Below the pieces are notes generated by a model. It did not search any database. It was not told the origin of the DNA and saw nothing but the letters and a program-made list of their open reading frames with translations. 64,000 nucleotides of DNA from Pseudideonella sakaiensis (GTDB lineage Bacteria; Pseudomonadota; Gammaproteobacteria; Burkholderiales; Burkholderiaceae_C): contig NZ_BBYR01000033.1 of NCBI RefSeq assembly GCF_001293525.1, positions 28,714 to 92,713 on the forward strand. The letters run 5' to 3'. Of the stretch, positions 1 through 8,159 are shown one piece after another; within the stretch, counting starts at the first letter, position 1; each line of letters begins with the position of its first letter. Both the position numbers and the translations under genes were made by a program.

Positions 1-716
1 GCCTGGTAGCTGCCGATCGCCATCGTGAGCTGCCCGTTCGCGAGGTCGATCCACATCGGCGACTCGCCCTTGTAGTTGATGGTCTGGATCTTCGTGCCGT
101 CGTTGCGGTTGGCCTGGTCGGCGACCATCTGCGGGTAGCCGCCGGGCGCGTAGCTGCCCATGTTGGAGGGGTTGGCGCGGGCGTGGGCGAGCAGCTCGCG
201 GTAGCTGCCGATGCCCAGCTTCTCCGGCACCGCGAGCACCAGCGGGCCCGACGGGAAGACGGCCACCGGCACCAGGTCCTTGTCCAGGTTGTAGGGCAGC
301 TTGGTGTAGAGGACGCGGTTCTGCCAGACCGTGCCGGAAGTGGTCATCAGCAGCGTGTAGCCGTCGGGCGGGGCCTTGGCGACGGCGTCGATGCCGAGGA
401 TGGCGCCGGCCCCCGGCTTGTTCTCCACCACTGCCGGCACGCCCAGGCGCGCCGTCAGGTGCTCCGCGTAGAGCCGCGCATAGGCGTCGGTCAGGCCGCC
501 CGGCGGAAAGGCCACGACGATGCGGATCGGCTTGGTCGGCCAGCTGCCCGGCGGGCGCTTCAGCGGCTTCAGCTCGGCCGGGGCCGGGAGGGCTGCCGGC
601 GCTGGCGCGGGCGCCGGCGCCTGGGCGAAGACCGGCCCGAGGCCGGCCGCGGCCCCGGCCGCGAGGACGAGGCGGCCGAGCCAGCGGCGGCGGGGAACGG
701 TGGGCGACGGGGGCAT
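1..716 (-). CDS. Tripartite tricarboxylate transporter substrate-binding protein (Bug/TctC family), partial
   Basis: Read from an ATG at 716 on the minus strand, the frame stays open to the window edge, so the C-terminus is missing. The protein starts with an Arg-containing N-region, a hydrophobic Leu/Val/Ala core and a cut site near GPVFAQA, then a Pro/Ala-rich linker. It continues with the hallmarks of periplasmic Bug receptors: PIRIVVAFPPGG near the mature N-terminus, VVENKPGAGAILG, and KAPPDGYTLL. These proteins bind carboxylates or other small ligands for tripartite transporters, but many Bug genes are orphans and no transporter gene is visible here. The ligand cannot be read from sequence. 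Family assignment is firm; the substrate is unknown. Confidence 0.88.
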   Translation of the reverse strand, partial: MPPSPTVPRRRWLGRLVLAAGAAAGLGPVFAQAPAPAPAPAALPAPAELKPLKRPPGSWPTKPIRIVVAFPPGGLTDAYARLYAEHLTARLGVPAVVENKPGAGAILGIDAVAKAPPDGYTLLMTTSGTVWQNRVLYTKLPYNLDKDLVPVAVFPSGPLVLAVPEKLGIGSYRELLAHARANPSNMGSYAPGGYPQMVADQANRNDGTKIQTINYKGESPMWIDLANGQLTMAIGSYQ

Positions 717-789
717 GCGGACTCCGGAGACGACGAGGAGCCCGGATGCTCGCGGCGAACGCGCACGCCGCCCATCCGGACGATCGCCA

Positions 790-1917
790 TCAGGGTCCGC
801 CCGCAGGCCGGGGGCCGGGGCCGGGCGGGTCCGCGTCCATCACCAGCCGGATCCCGACCAGCACGTAGCGGGTCGACGGGCTGTTCACGTTGCGGTAGGC
901 GCAGCGCGCATACACCGGCCAGGTGTGCCAGGAGCCGCCGCGGCGCACGCGCACCCGGCCGCTCGCCGGGCCGGCCGGGTCGTCGGCCGCCGCGTGGGCG
1001 TAGGCGTCCTCGGCGTACCAGTCGGCGGTCCATTCCCAGACGTTGCCGTGCAGGTCGAACAGGCCGAAGGCGTTCGGCGGATAGCTGCCCACCGGCGCCG
1101 TGAAGACATGGCCATCCGGCACCGGCAGCGCCTGCGCCTGCCAGGGCGGCCAGTGGGGCGCCGCATCGGCGTCGAAGACATTGGCCGCCCCGGCCAGCGC
1201 CTGCGCACCGTCGCCGGTGTGGAAGTCACCGCGGCTGCCGGCGCGGCAGGCGTACTCCCACTCGGCCTCGGTGGGCAGCCGGTAGCGGCGCCCCTCGGTC
1301 GCGCTCAGCCAGCGTGCCATCGCCTGCGCATCGTTCCAGGTCACGTTGACGACCGGGTGGTCGTCGCGCTGCGGGAAGCCCGGGTCGGCCCAGCTCCAGC
1401 GCGGGTCGCGCCCGGCGAAGACCTCGCCGCCCGCCTGCCAGCGGGCCGCGCGCGAAGGATCGTGCCCGTAGGCCCCGGTGCCGTCGGCGATCGATTCCGG
1501 CACGTGGCCCGACGCGGCCAGGAAGGCGCGGAACTGGCCCACCGTCACCTCGTGGCGGGCCATGTAGAAGGGCCGCGTCAGCCGCACCTCGTGGGCCGGC
1601 TGCTCGTCGCCCAGCTCCTCGAGCCGTGCCCGCTCGACGCCGGGGAAGCGCCGCGCCAGCGCGTCGACGTCGTCGCTGCGCCCCATCGTGAAGACGCCCG
1701 CGGGCAGCCGCTGCATGACCATGCCGAGGCGGTTGACCACCACGGGCGGCGTGGCGTCCGGCCGGTCCGGTGCCGGCGGCGCGGCCGGCGCAGCCGGGGC
1801 GGGGTGGGCCGGCGGCCGATCCGCCGCCGGAAGCGCCGCGCAGCCGGCGAGCAGCAGCCCGGCGGCGGCCAGGCCGAACACCAGGCGCCACCGAGGCAGG
1901 GCGGGGAGCTGAGGCAC
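790..1917 (-). CDS. SUMF1/FGE-sulfatase-domain lipoprotein
   Basis: This 375-residue protein begins with GTG at 1917 and has a lipoprotein signal with lipobox LAGC, so it is probably anchored in the outer membrane. After a Pro/Ala-rich linker a complete formylglycine-generating-enzyme-like domain follows: FTMGRSDD, the HEVTVGQFRAFL segment, RLPTEAEWEYACRAGS, GLFDLHGNVWEWTADW and RRGGSWHTW. True FGE enzymes have two C-terminal cysteines. Here the first is replaced (Thr in GGSWHT) and only the one in YARCAYRN remains, so sulfatase activation is unlikely. Many such proteins act as sensors or binding domains. On the minus strand a TAAGAT box (1924-1929) lies just upstream, which would give a nearly leaderless mRNA. 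Confidence 0.85.
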   Translation of the reverse strand: MPQLPALPRWRLVFGLAAAGLLLAGCAALPAADRPPAHPAPAAPAAPPAPDRPDATPPVVVNRLGMVMQRLPAGVFTMGRSDDVDALARRFPGVERARLEELGDEQPAHEVRLTRPFYMARHEVTVGQFRAFLAASGHVPESIADGTGAYGHDPSRAARWQAGGEVFAGRDPRWSWADPGFPQRDDHPVVNVTWNDAQAMARWLSATEGRRYRLPTEAEWEYACRAGSRGDFHTGDGAQALAGAANVFDADAAPHWPPWQAQALPVPDGHVFTAPVGSYPPNAFGLFDLHGNVWEWTADWYAEDAYAHAAADDPAGPASGRVRVRRGGSWHTWPVYARCAYRNVNSPSTRYVLVGIRLVMDADPPGPGPRPAGGP

Positions 1918-1978
1918 CGGCCCATCTTAGGCCGGGACCGCCGCTTCGCCGCGGCCGGCACGCCCACCGGCGCCGGCC

Positions 1979-1998
1979 CTGTAGTGCCAGCCCTACAG
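1979..1998. promoter_or_regulatory. Palindromic operator candidate upstream of the cyanate operon
   Basis: A perfect inverted repeat CTGTAG-N8-CTACAG lies 75 nt before the cynA start codon. It is centred about 65 nt upstream of the start point expected from a -10-like TAGCAT at 2042-2047. Dyads at this distance suit a LysR- or CRP-type activator. No dedicated regulator gene adjoins the cluster, and the factor is unknown. Confidence 0.45.
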
Positions 1999-2072
1999 CA
2001 CGATCCCCGCCGCCACGATGCCGCCCGGCGCCGGCGCTTCCTAGCATGCCTCCCATCGACCACGGAGGACGC

Positions 2073-3452
2073 ATGACCGCCCGCCACGACCCCTACGACG
2101 CCGACCGACCGCTGCTGATGCGCTGCGCCTGCGGCCGCCATGCGAGCGAGGCCGACCACGCGAGCGCCGAGCTGCGTGCGCGCAGCGAGACGGCCGCCTT
2201 CGAGGCGGAGTCGCAGTCCTTCGTCGAAGCGGCGCTGGTGAAGGCGCTGTTCCCGCAGGACGCGCTGCGCCGCCGCTTCCTGAAGGCGGTCGGCCGGCCG
2301 ACGGCGATGGCGGCGATCGCCAGCGTGCTGCCGGTGGCCAGCCTGCAGGCGATGGCGCAGGACAAGGGCGGCGCGCTGGAGAAGAAGGACCTGAAGATCG
2401 GCTTCATCCCGATCACCTGCGCGACGCCGCTGATCATGGCGCACCCGCTGGGCTTCTACGCGAAGCAGGGGCTGAACGTGGAGGTCGTCAAGACCGCCGG
2501 CTGGGCGCTGATCCGCGACAAGATGCTCAACAAGGAGTACGACGCGACGCACTTCCTGAGCCCGATGCCGCTGGCGATCTCGCTTGGGCTCGGCAGCACG
2601 GCCACGCCGATGAACGTCGCGACGATCCAGAACACCAACGGGCAGGCGATCACGCTGCACGTGAAGCACAAGGACAAGCGCGACCCGAAGGACTGGAAGG
2701 GCTTCAAGTTCGCCGTGCCCTTCGAGTACTCGATGCACAACTTCCTGCTGCGCTACTACGTGGCGGAAGCCGGCCTGGACCCGGACCGCGACATCCAGAT
2801 CCGCGTCGTGCCGCCGCCGGAGATGGTGGCCAACCTGCGCGCCGGCAACATCGACGGCTACCTCGGCCCGGACCCGTTCAACCAGCGCGCCGTGTTCGAG
2901 GAGGTCGGCTTCATCCACCTGCTGACGAAGGAGCTGTGGAACGGCCACCCCTGCTGCGCCTTCGGCACCAGCACCGCCTTCATCCAGCAGAACCCGAACA
3001 CCTTCGCCGCGCTGTACCGCGCGGTGCTGACCGCCGCGGCGATGGCGCGCGAGGCGCGCAACCGTGAACTGATCGCCAAGGTGATCGCGCCGCAGGCCTA
3101 CCTGAACCAGCCGGAGACGGTGATCGCGCAGGTGCTGACCGGCAAGTTCGCCGACGGCCTGGGCAACGTGAAGACCGTGCCCGACCGCGCCGACTTCGAC
3201 CCCATCCCCTGGCAGAGCATGGCCGTCTGGATGCTGACGCAGATGAAGCGCTGGGGCTACCTGAAGGGCGACGTGAACTACCGGCAGGTGGCCGAGAAGG
3301 TCTTCCTGCTGACCGACGCCAAGCAGCAGATGAAGCGGCTCGACATGAAGGCGCCCGACGGGGCTTATCCGAAGTTCAGCGTGATGGGCAAGGCCTTCGA
3401 CCCCGAGAAGCCGGAGGCCTACGTGTCGAGCTTCGCGATCCGCCGGGCCTGA
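2073..3452 (+). CDS. cynA: Cyanate/nitrate-type ABC transporter substrate-binding protein (NrtA/CynA-like)
   Basis: The ATG at 2073 follows a GGAGG ribosome site (2064-2068) and gives 459 residues. The first ~62 residues form an odd cytoplasmic-type extension with a CACGRH motif. A twin-arginine signal follows (RRRFLK at about 66-71, hydrophobic stretch to AMA at 95), so export is by Tat. The mature part is a NrtA/CmpA/CynA-family receptor: KIGFIPITCATPLIMA, a GLNVEVVKTAGWALIRD segment, VPPPEMVANLRAGNIDGYLGPDPFNQ, and a conserved GHPCCAFGTS. Permease, ATPase and cyanase genes follow directly, so cyanate (possibly also nitrate) is the likely ligand. The choice of symbol rests on this context rather than on a binding-site residue. 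Confidence 0.9.
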   Translation: MTARHDPYDADRPLLMRCACGRHASEADHASAELRARSETAAFEAESQSFVEAALVKALFPQDALRRRFLKAVGRPTAMAAIASVLPVASLQAMAQDKGGALEKKDLKIGFIPITCATPLIMAHPLGFYAKQGLNVEVVKTAGWALIRDKMLNKEYDATHFLSPMPLAISLGLGSTATPMNVATIQNTNGQAITLHVKHKDKRDPKDWKGFKFAVPFEYSMHNFLLRYYVAEAGLDPDRDIQIRVVPPPEMVANLRAGNIDGYLGPDPFNQRAVFEEVGFIHLLTKELWNGHPCCAFGTSTAFIQQNPNTFAALYRAVLTAAAMAREARNRELIAKVIAPQAYLNQPETVIAQVLTGKFADGLGNVKTVPDRADFDPIPWQSMAVWMLTQMKRWGYLKGDVNYRQVAEKVFLLTDAKQQMKRLDMKAPDGAYPKFSVMGKAFDPEKPEAYVSSFAIRRA

Positions 3453-3479
3453 GCGGCGCCACCCCCTGCCGGAGCCGCC

Positions 3480-4361
3480 ATGGGTAGCCCTGCCGTCCCC
3501 CACCTGAAGGCCGCGCTGCTGTCGCTGCTGATCCTGCTGCTGGTGCTCGCTGTGTGGCACCTGGCCACGCTGCCGCGCGGCGCGGCCGCCGCGGCGGGCC
3601 CGGCGCTCACGCCCGAGCAGATCGAGTACGCGCGGCTGATGGGCAAGGACCCGGGCGGCGGCAGCGCCGCGCCCGCGAAGTCGGGCTTCCCGACGCTCGG
3701 CCAGATGGGCGAGGTCATCGCGCGCCACCTGTCGCAGCCCTTCTACGACAACGGGCCGAACGACAAGGGCATCGGCCTGCAGCTGGCCTACTCGCTGGGC
3801 CGGGTCGGTCTGGGGTACCTGCTGGCGGCGCTGGTGGCGATCCCGCTCGGCTTCGTGATCGGCATGAGCCCGCTGGTCTACCGCGCGCTCGATCCGTTCA
3901 TCCAGGTGCTGAAGCCGATCTCGCCGCTGGCGTGGATGCCGCTGGCGCTCTACACCATCAAGGACTCGTCGATCAGCGGCATCTTCGTGATCTTCATCTG
4001 CTCGGTCTGGCCGATGCTGATCAACACCGCCTTCGGCGTCGCGAGCGTGCGGCGCGAGTGGCTGAACGTGGCACGCACGCTGGAGGTGCGGCCGTTGCGC
4101 AAGGCCTTCCAGGTGATCCTGCCGGCGGCCGCGCCGACCATCCTGACGGGCATGCGCATCAGCATGGGCATCGCCTGGCTGGTGATCGTCGCGGCCGAGA
4201 TGCTGGTCGGCGGCACCGGCATCGGCTACTTCGTCTGGAACGAGTGGAACAACCTCTCGCTGCCGAACGTGATCTTCGCGATCCTGACGATCGGCGTGGT
4301 CGGCATGCTGCTCGACCTGGCTTTCGCGCGGCTGCAGCGCGCCGTCACCTACGTGGACTGA
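3480..4361 (+). CDS. cynB: Cyanate/nitrate-type ABC transporter permease
   Basis: This 293-residue inner-membrane protein of the NrtB/CynB/SsuC branch has an N-terminal membrane anchor (about residues 12-30). A periplasmic linker follows, then a BPD_transp_1 permease domain with about five further hydrophobic segments. The cytoplasmic EAA-type loop is visible around VARTLEVRPLRKAFQVILPAAAP. It starts 27 nt after cynA and ends three bases before cynD, so it is in the same operon. It should form the translocation channel with the CynD ATPase. Confidence 0.9.
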   Translation: MGSPAVPHLKAALLSLLILLLVLAVWHLATLPRGAAAAAGPALTPEQIEYARLMGKDPGGGSAAPAKSGFPTLGQMGEVIARHLSQPFYDNGPNDKGIGLQLAYSLGRVGLGYLLAALVAIPLGFVIGMSPLVYRALDPFIQVLKPISPLAWMPLALYTIKDSSISGIFVIFICSVWPMLINTAFGVASVRREWLNVARTLEVRPLRKAFQVILPAAAPTILTGMRISMGIAWLVIVAAEMLVGGTGIGYFVWNEWNNLSLPNVIFAILTIGVVGMLLDLAFARLQRAVTYVD

Positions 4362-4364
4362 GCG

Positions 4365-5285
4365 ATGCCCACCGACACCCCGGGCGCCGCGCCCGCCTTC
4401 CTGAAGATCGAGGGCCTGGCCAAGGCCTACCCGGGCGCGCCCGAGCCGGTGTTCGACCAGGTCAACGTCGCGCTGCGCGAGGGCGAGTTCGTCTGCATCA
4501 TCGGCCACAGCGGCTGCGGCAAGACCACGATCCTGAACGTGCTGGCCGGCCTCGAGCGCGCCAGCGCCGGCCACGTCTTCATGGACGGCCGCGAGGTGGT
4601 CGGCCCCGGGCTGGAGCGCGGCGTGGTGTTCCAGGGCCACGCGCTGATGCCCTGGCTCACGGTGCGCCGCAACATCGCGTTCGCGGTGCGCAGCAAGTGG
4701 CCCCGGTGGAGCCGGGCCGAGGTCGATGCGCACGTCGAGCGCTACGTTGCGATGGTCGGCCTGGGCGCGGCGATCGACAAGAAGCCGTCGGCGCTGTCCG
4801 GGGGGATGAAGCAGCGCGTCGGCATCGCGCGCGCCTTCGCGATCCAGCCGCGCATGCTGCTGCTCGACGAGCCTTTCGGCGCACTCGACGCGCTGACGCG
4901 CGGCACCATCCAGGACGAGCTGCTGCGCATCTGCGCCGAGACGCGCCAGACCGTCTTCATGATCACGCACGACGTGGACGAGGCGATCCTGCTGGCCGAC
5001 CGCATCCTGCTGATGTCGAACGGGCCGCGTGCGCGCATCGCCGAGGTCGTCGTCAACACCCTGCCGCGCCAGCGCCAGCGCGCCACGCTGCACCACGACC
5101 CGCAGTACTACCGCATCCGCAACCACCTGGTGGACTTCCTGGTCGCGCGCTCGAAGGACCTGAGCCAGGGCCGCGCGCCGGCGCATCCGCCGGAGGTGCG
5201 GCCCGGGCTGGAGGAGGCCGAGCCCGCGCCCGAGCCGGAGCCCGCCCCGGCAGGCAGCCGGCCGCGGCTGCGCAGCGTCGCCTGA
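4365..5285 (+). CDS. cynD: Cyanate/nitrate-type ABC transporter ATP-binding protein
   Basis: This 306-residue ABC ATPase energises uptake through the adjoining permease. Walker A is GHSGCGKTT, the Q-loop region is VFQGHALMPW, the signature is LSGGMKQR, Walker B is MLLLDEPFGALD and the switch His is in ITHDVDEA. The core (about residues 8-265) matches NrtD/SsuB. The last ~40 residues are an Ala/Pro/Glu-rich tail with no recognised domain. Cyanase follows 85 nt downstream. Confidence 0.92.
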   Translation: MPTDTPGAAPAFLKIEGLAKAYPGAPEPVFDQVNVALREGEFVCIIGHSGCGKTTILNVLAGLERASAGHVFMDGREVVGPGLERGVVFQGHALMPWLTVRRNIAFAVRSKWPRWSRAEVDAHVERYVAMVGLGAAIDKKPSALSGGMKQRVGIARAFAIQPRMLLLDEPFGALDALTRGTIQDELLRICAETRQTVFMITHDVDEAILLADRILLMSNGPRARIAEVVVNTLPRQRQRATLHHDPQYYRIRNHLVDFLVARSKDLSQGRAPAHPPEVRPGLEEAEPAPEPEPAPAGSRPRLRSVA

Positions 5286-5370
5286 GCCCCACGCCGTCTG
5301 TCCGTCACCCGTCCGTTCCGTGTCCCCCAGCCCGCCGCCCGCGGGCGCCGATCCCCGAAGGAGTCCTCCC

Positions 5371-5814
5371 ATGAGCCGCCTGGCCGTCACCGAGAAGATC
5401 ATCACCGCCAAAGTCACCCGGGGCCTGAAGTGGTCCGACGTCGCCGCCAAGGTCGGCCTCAGCAAGGAGTGGGTCACCGCCGCCTGCCTCGGCCAGATGA
5501 CGCTGAACGAGGAGCAGGCCGGCGTGGTCGCCGAGGTCTTCGGCCTGACGGCCGAGGAGAAGCAGTGGCTGATGGTCGTGCCCTACAAGGGCAGCCTGCC
5601 CACCAGCGTGCCGACCGATCCGCTGATCTACCGCTTCTACGAGCTGGTCAGCGTCTACGGCACCACCTTCAAGGAGCTGATCCACGAGGAGTTCGGCGAC
5701 GGCATCATGTCCGCGATCGACTTCAAGATGGACCTGCAGCGCGAGGCCGACCCGAAGGGCGACCGCGTGTCGATCACGATGAGCGGCAAGTTCCTGCCGT
5801 ACAAGACCTACTGA
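5371..5814 (+). CDS. cynS: Cyanate hydratase (cyanase)
   Basis: The ATG at 5371 follows a GAAGGAG ribosome site and encodes 147 residues, the usual length for cyanase. The enzyme converts cyanate and bicarbonate to two CO2 plus ammonia, as a cytoplasmic decamer. The N-terminal helix-turn-helix-like dimer domain (to about residue 75) is followed by the conserved catalytic part. The residues equivalent to the known Arg/Glu/Ser triad are visible as R88, E91 (IYRFYEL) and S114 (GIMSAIDF). Position directly behind a NrtABD-like transporter supports cyanate import plus hydrolysis as a nitrogen source or detoxification route. Confidence 0.97.
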   Translation: MSRLAVTEKIITAKVTRGLKWSDVAAKVGLSKEWVTAACLGQMTLNEEQAGVVAEVFGLTAEEKQWLMVVPYKGSLPTSVPTDPLIYRFYELVSVYGTTFKELIHEEFGDGIMSAIDFKMDLQREADPKGDRVSITMSGKFLPYKTY

Positions 5815-5820
5815 GCCGCC

Positions 5821-6291
5821 ATGGAGGCCCCCCGCCCGCCGCTGCCGCCGTTCAGCGCGGAGACCGCGCGCCAGAAGGTGCGTGCCGCCGAGGACGCCTG
5901 GAACAGCCGCGACGCGGCCCGCGTGGCCGGCGTCTACACGCCCGACACGCGCTGGCGCAACCGCGTCGAGTTCCCGGTCGGCCGGGCCGAGGTGCAGGCC
6001 TTCCTCGAGCGCAAGTGGGCCCGCGAGCTCGACTACCGGCTGATCAAGGAGCTCTGGGTGCACGAGGCGAACCGCATCGCGGTGCGCTTCGCCTACGAGT
6101 GGCACGACGACTCCGGCCAGTGGTTCCGCAGCTACGGCAACGAGAACTGGGAGTTCGACGCGCACGGCTACATGCAGCGCCGCTACGCGAGCATCAACGA
6201 CCGGCCGATCGCCGCCGCGGAGCGCCTCTTCCACTGGCCCGCCGGCCGCCGGCCGGACGACCACCCGGGCCTGAGCGAGCTCGGGCTCTGA
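5821..6291 (+). CDS. NTF2-like (DUF1348/SnoaL-like) protein
   Basis: This 156-residue protein starts six nt after the cyanase stop and is surely cotranscribed with it. It has the nuclear-transport-factor-2 fold pattern of the DUF1348 family: [45 protein letters not shown], and [25 protein letters not shown]. Such cones bind small hydrophobic ligands or act as minor enzymes. No specific reaction is known to me. A role linked to cyanate metabolism is inferred only from its position. Confidence 0.85.
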   Translation: MEAPRPPLPPFSAETARQKVRAAEDAWNSRDAARVAGVYTPDTRWRNRVEFPVGRAEVQAFLERKWARELDYRLIKELWVHEANRIAVRFAYEWHDDSGQWFRSYGNENWEFDAHGYMQRRYASINDRPIAAAERLFHWPAGRRPDDHPGLSELGL

Positions 6292-6495
6292 TCCGGCGGC
6301 CTCGCCGGGTGCGATGAGGCGCGCAGCGGGCGCGGTCCGCGCCCCGCCCGCCGACGGGCGCGGGCCGCGAAGCCGCCGGACCACGTTGGACTCAGGGTAG
6401 ACCCGGACGGCGCGTCCGCGTCGGGCGCGCATGATCCGGGCCGTTCCGGCCGGGCGCCCGCCCGCCGGCGCTGCCTGACCCCGGAGACCCGCGCC
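6292..6495. other. Intergenic region, no gene seen
   Basis: 204 bp between the cyn operon and the DUF962 gene. It is GC-rich with several short dyads, for example around 6350-6400, which could end transcription from cynS. No T-run, RNA gene or credible short ORF is visible. Confidence 0.3.
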
Positions 6496-7029
6496 ATGCG
6501 CACCCTCGTCGACCAGCTCGCCAACTACGCCGCCTACCACCGCGACCCGCGCAACGTCGTCACCCACTTCATCGGGATCCCAATGATCGTGGTGGCGGTG
6601 GCGATGCTGCTGTCGCGCCCCGTGTTCGGCACGCTGGCCGGCGTGGCGCTGTCGCCGGCGCTGGCGGTGGTGCTGGCCTCGGGCGCGTACTACCTCGCGC
6701 TGGACCGGCGCTTCGGCCTGGTGATGGCGGCGCTGCTCGCGGCCTCGCTGGCGGCGGGGCAGTGGGCCGCCGCCGAGCCGACCGCGGTCTGGCTGGCCTG
6801 GGGCGGCGGGCTGTTCGTCGTCGGCTGGGCAATCCAGTTCCTCGGCCACGTGTTCGAGGGCCGCAAGCCGGCCTTCGTCGACGACCTGATGGGCCTGCTG
6901 ATCGGCCCGCTCTTCCTGGTGGCGGAGCTCGCGTTCATGGCCGGCTGGCGTGCGCCGGTGCAGCGCGAGATCGAGGCCCGGCTGCAGGCCGCGCCGCGGC
7001 CGCCGGCGGGCGGCGTCGCGGCCGCGTGA
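6496..7029 (+). CDS. DUF962 / Mpo1-like membrane protein
   Basis: This 177-residue inner-membrane protein of the YGL010w/Mpo1 family has the conserved N-terminal YAAYHRDPRNVVTHFIGIPMI segment split around HxxP-type histidines. Four hydrophobic helices follow, with the conserved GWAIQFLGHVFEGRKPAF motif. Yeast Mpo1 is an Fe-dependent dioxygenase in 2-hydroxy fatty-acid alpha-oxidation. Whether bacterial members do this is not established. The start ATG at 6496 fits the family N-terminus. Confidence 0.85.
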   Translation: MRTLVDQLANYAAYHRDPRNVVTHFIGIPMIVVAVAMLLSRPVFGTLAGVALSPALAVVLASGAYYLALDRRFGLVMAALLAASLAAGQWAAAEPTAVWLAWGGGLFVVGWAIQFLGHVFEGRKPAFVDDLMGLLIGPLFLVAELAFMAGWRAPVQREIEARLQAAPRPPAGGVAAA

Positions 7030-7033
7030 ACGC

Positions 7034-8101
7034 GTGAGCGCGCCGGGCCGCCCCGGCCCGGCTGCGGCGCCACCGGGGCTGGTGCTGGTGATGGGCGCCG
7101 GCAGCGTGGGCACCTACGTGGGCGGCTGCCTGGCCGCGGCGGGGGTGGCGGTGCGCTTCGTCGGCCGCGCCCGCATGGGCCAGGCGCTGGCGGCGCAGGG
7201 CCTGGTGCTGACGGACCTGGACGGCGCCCGGCGGGCCGTGCCGGCCGCTGCGCTGCACTGGTCGGCCGACCTGCCGCAGGCGCTCGCCGGCACCGCGGCC
7301 GGCGCTGCGGGGCCGGCGCTGGTGCTGCTCACGGTCAAGAGCGCCGGCACCGTGGTCGCGGCCCAGGCGCTGGGCGCCGCGCTGCCGGCCGGCACCCTCG
7401 TCGTCTCGCTGCAGAACGGCATCGGCAATGCCGCCCGCGCGGCCGGGGCGGCGCCCGCGCTGGCCTGGCGGCCGGGCCTGGTGCCCTACAACATCGCCGA
7501 GCTGGGGCCGGGCCGCCTGCACCGCGGCACCGCCGGCGAGCTCGCCGCCGAGGACGATCCGCGGCTGCGCCCGTGGGTGCCGGTGTTCGCCGCCGCGGGC
7601 GTGCCGCTGCGCCTCGTCGCCGACCTGCAGCCGCTGCAGTGGGGCAAGCTGCTGCTCAACCTCAACAACCCGGTGAACGCGCTGTCGGGGCTGCCGCTGC
7701 GCGCGCAGCTGCTCGACGCCGGCTACCGCCGCTGCTTCGCGGCGCTGGTCGAGGAGGCGCTGCAGGTGATGGCCGCGGCCGGCATCGTGCCGGCCCGGGT
7801 CACGCCGGTGCCGCCGCGCTGGCTGCCGCCGCTGCTGCGGATGCCGACGCCGCTGTTCCGTCGCCTGGCGGCGCGCATGCTGCGCATCGATGCCCAGGCC
7901 CGGTCCAGCATGGCCGACGACCTGGCGCTCGGGCGGCCGACGGAGGTCGACGCGCTGTCCGGCGAGATCGTGCGGCTGGCCGCGGCGCACGGCGGCCGGG
8001 CCCCGCGCAATGCCGCGATGCTGTCGCTGCTCGATCCGGCCCGGCCCGCTCCCGCGCCGCTGCCGGCGCAGGCACTGTGGGCCGCGATGCAGCGCGGCTG
8101 A
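7034..8101 (+). CDS. 2-dehydropantoate 2-reductase family protein (ApbA/PanE)
   Basis: The best start is the GTG at 7034, four nt after the previous stop, giving 355 residues. The N-terminal Rossmann motif MGAGSVGTYVGGCLAAAG binds NAD(P)H. LLTVKSAGT, VSLQNGIGN and the C-terminal WGKLLLNLNNPVNAL (catalytic Lys context) define the ketopantoate-reductase superfamily, as does the later SSMADDLALGRPTEVDALSGEIV. Members reduce ketopantoate in pantothenate synthesis, but paralogues with other substrates are common. No pan genes are nearby, so the symbol panE is withheld. Confidence 0.87.
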   Translation: MSAPGRPGPAAAPPGLVLVMGAGSVGTYVGGCLAAAGVAVRFVGRARMGQALAAQGLVLTDLDGARRAVPAAALHWSADLPQALAGTAAGAAGPALVLLTVKSAGTVVAAQALGAALPAGTLVVSLQNGIGNAARAAGAAPALAWRPGLVPYNIAELGPGRLHRGTAGELAAEDDPRLRPWVPVFAAAGVPLRLVADLQPLQWGKLLLNLNNPVNALSGLPLRAQLLDAGYRRCFAALVEEALQVMAAAGIVPARVTPVPPRWLPPLLRMPTPLFRRLAARMLRIDAQARSSMADDLALGRPTEVDALSGEIVRLAAAHGGRAPRNAAMLSLLDPARPAPAPLPAQALWAAMQRG

Positions 8102-8111
8102 GTGACCGACG

Positions 8112-8151
8112 GGCGGCGCACGGCAACGGGCCTCGCCCGCGCGGTGCCGCC
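8112..8151. terminator. Candidate bidirectional terminator between convergent genes
   Basis: The 58-bp gap between two convergent genes holds nested dyads. An outer GGCGGCGCAC/GTGCCGCC pair has one bulge, and an inner CGGGC-CTC-GCCCG hairpin sits within it. There is no T-run, so termination activity is inferred from structure and position. Confidence 0.4.
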
Positions 8152-8159
8152 GCGCGCCG

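Noticed and set aside
1979..2047. Sigma-54 promoter before cynA
   Set aside because: The nearest candidate has GG and GC nine rather than ten bases apart and a poor core, unlike the two good sites at 11403 and 19064.
1578..5477. 1299-codon minus-strand open frame
   Set aside because: Antisense to the cyn operon and others; composition is Arg/Ala/His-rich with no domains. High GC leaves long shadow frames open.
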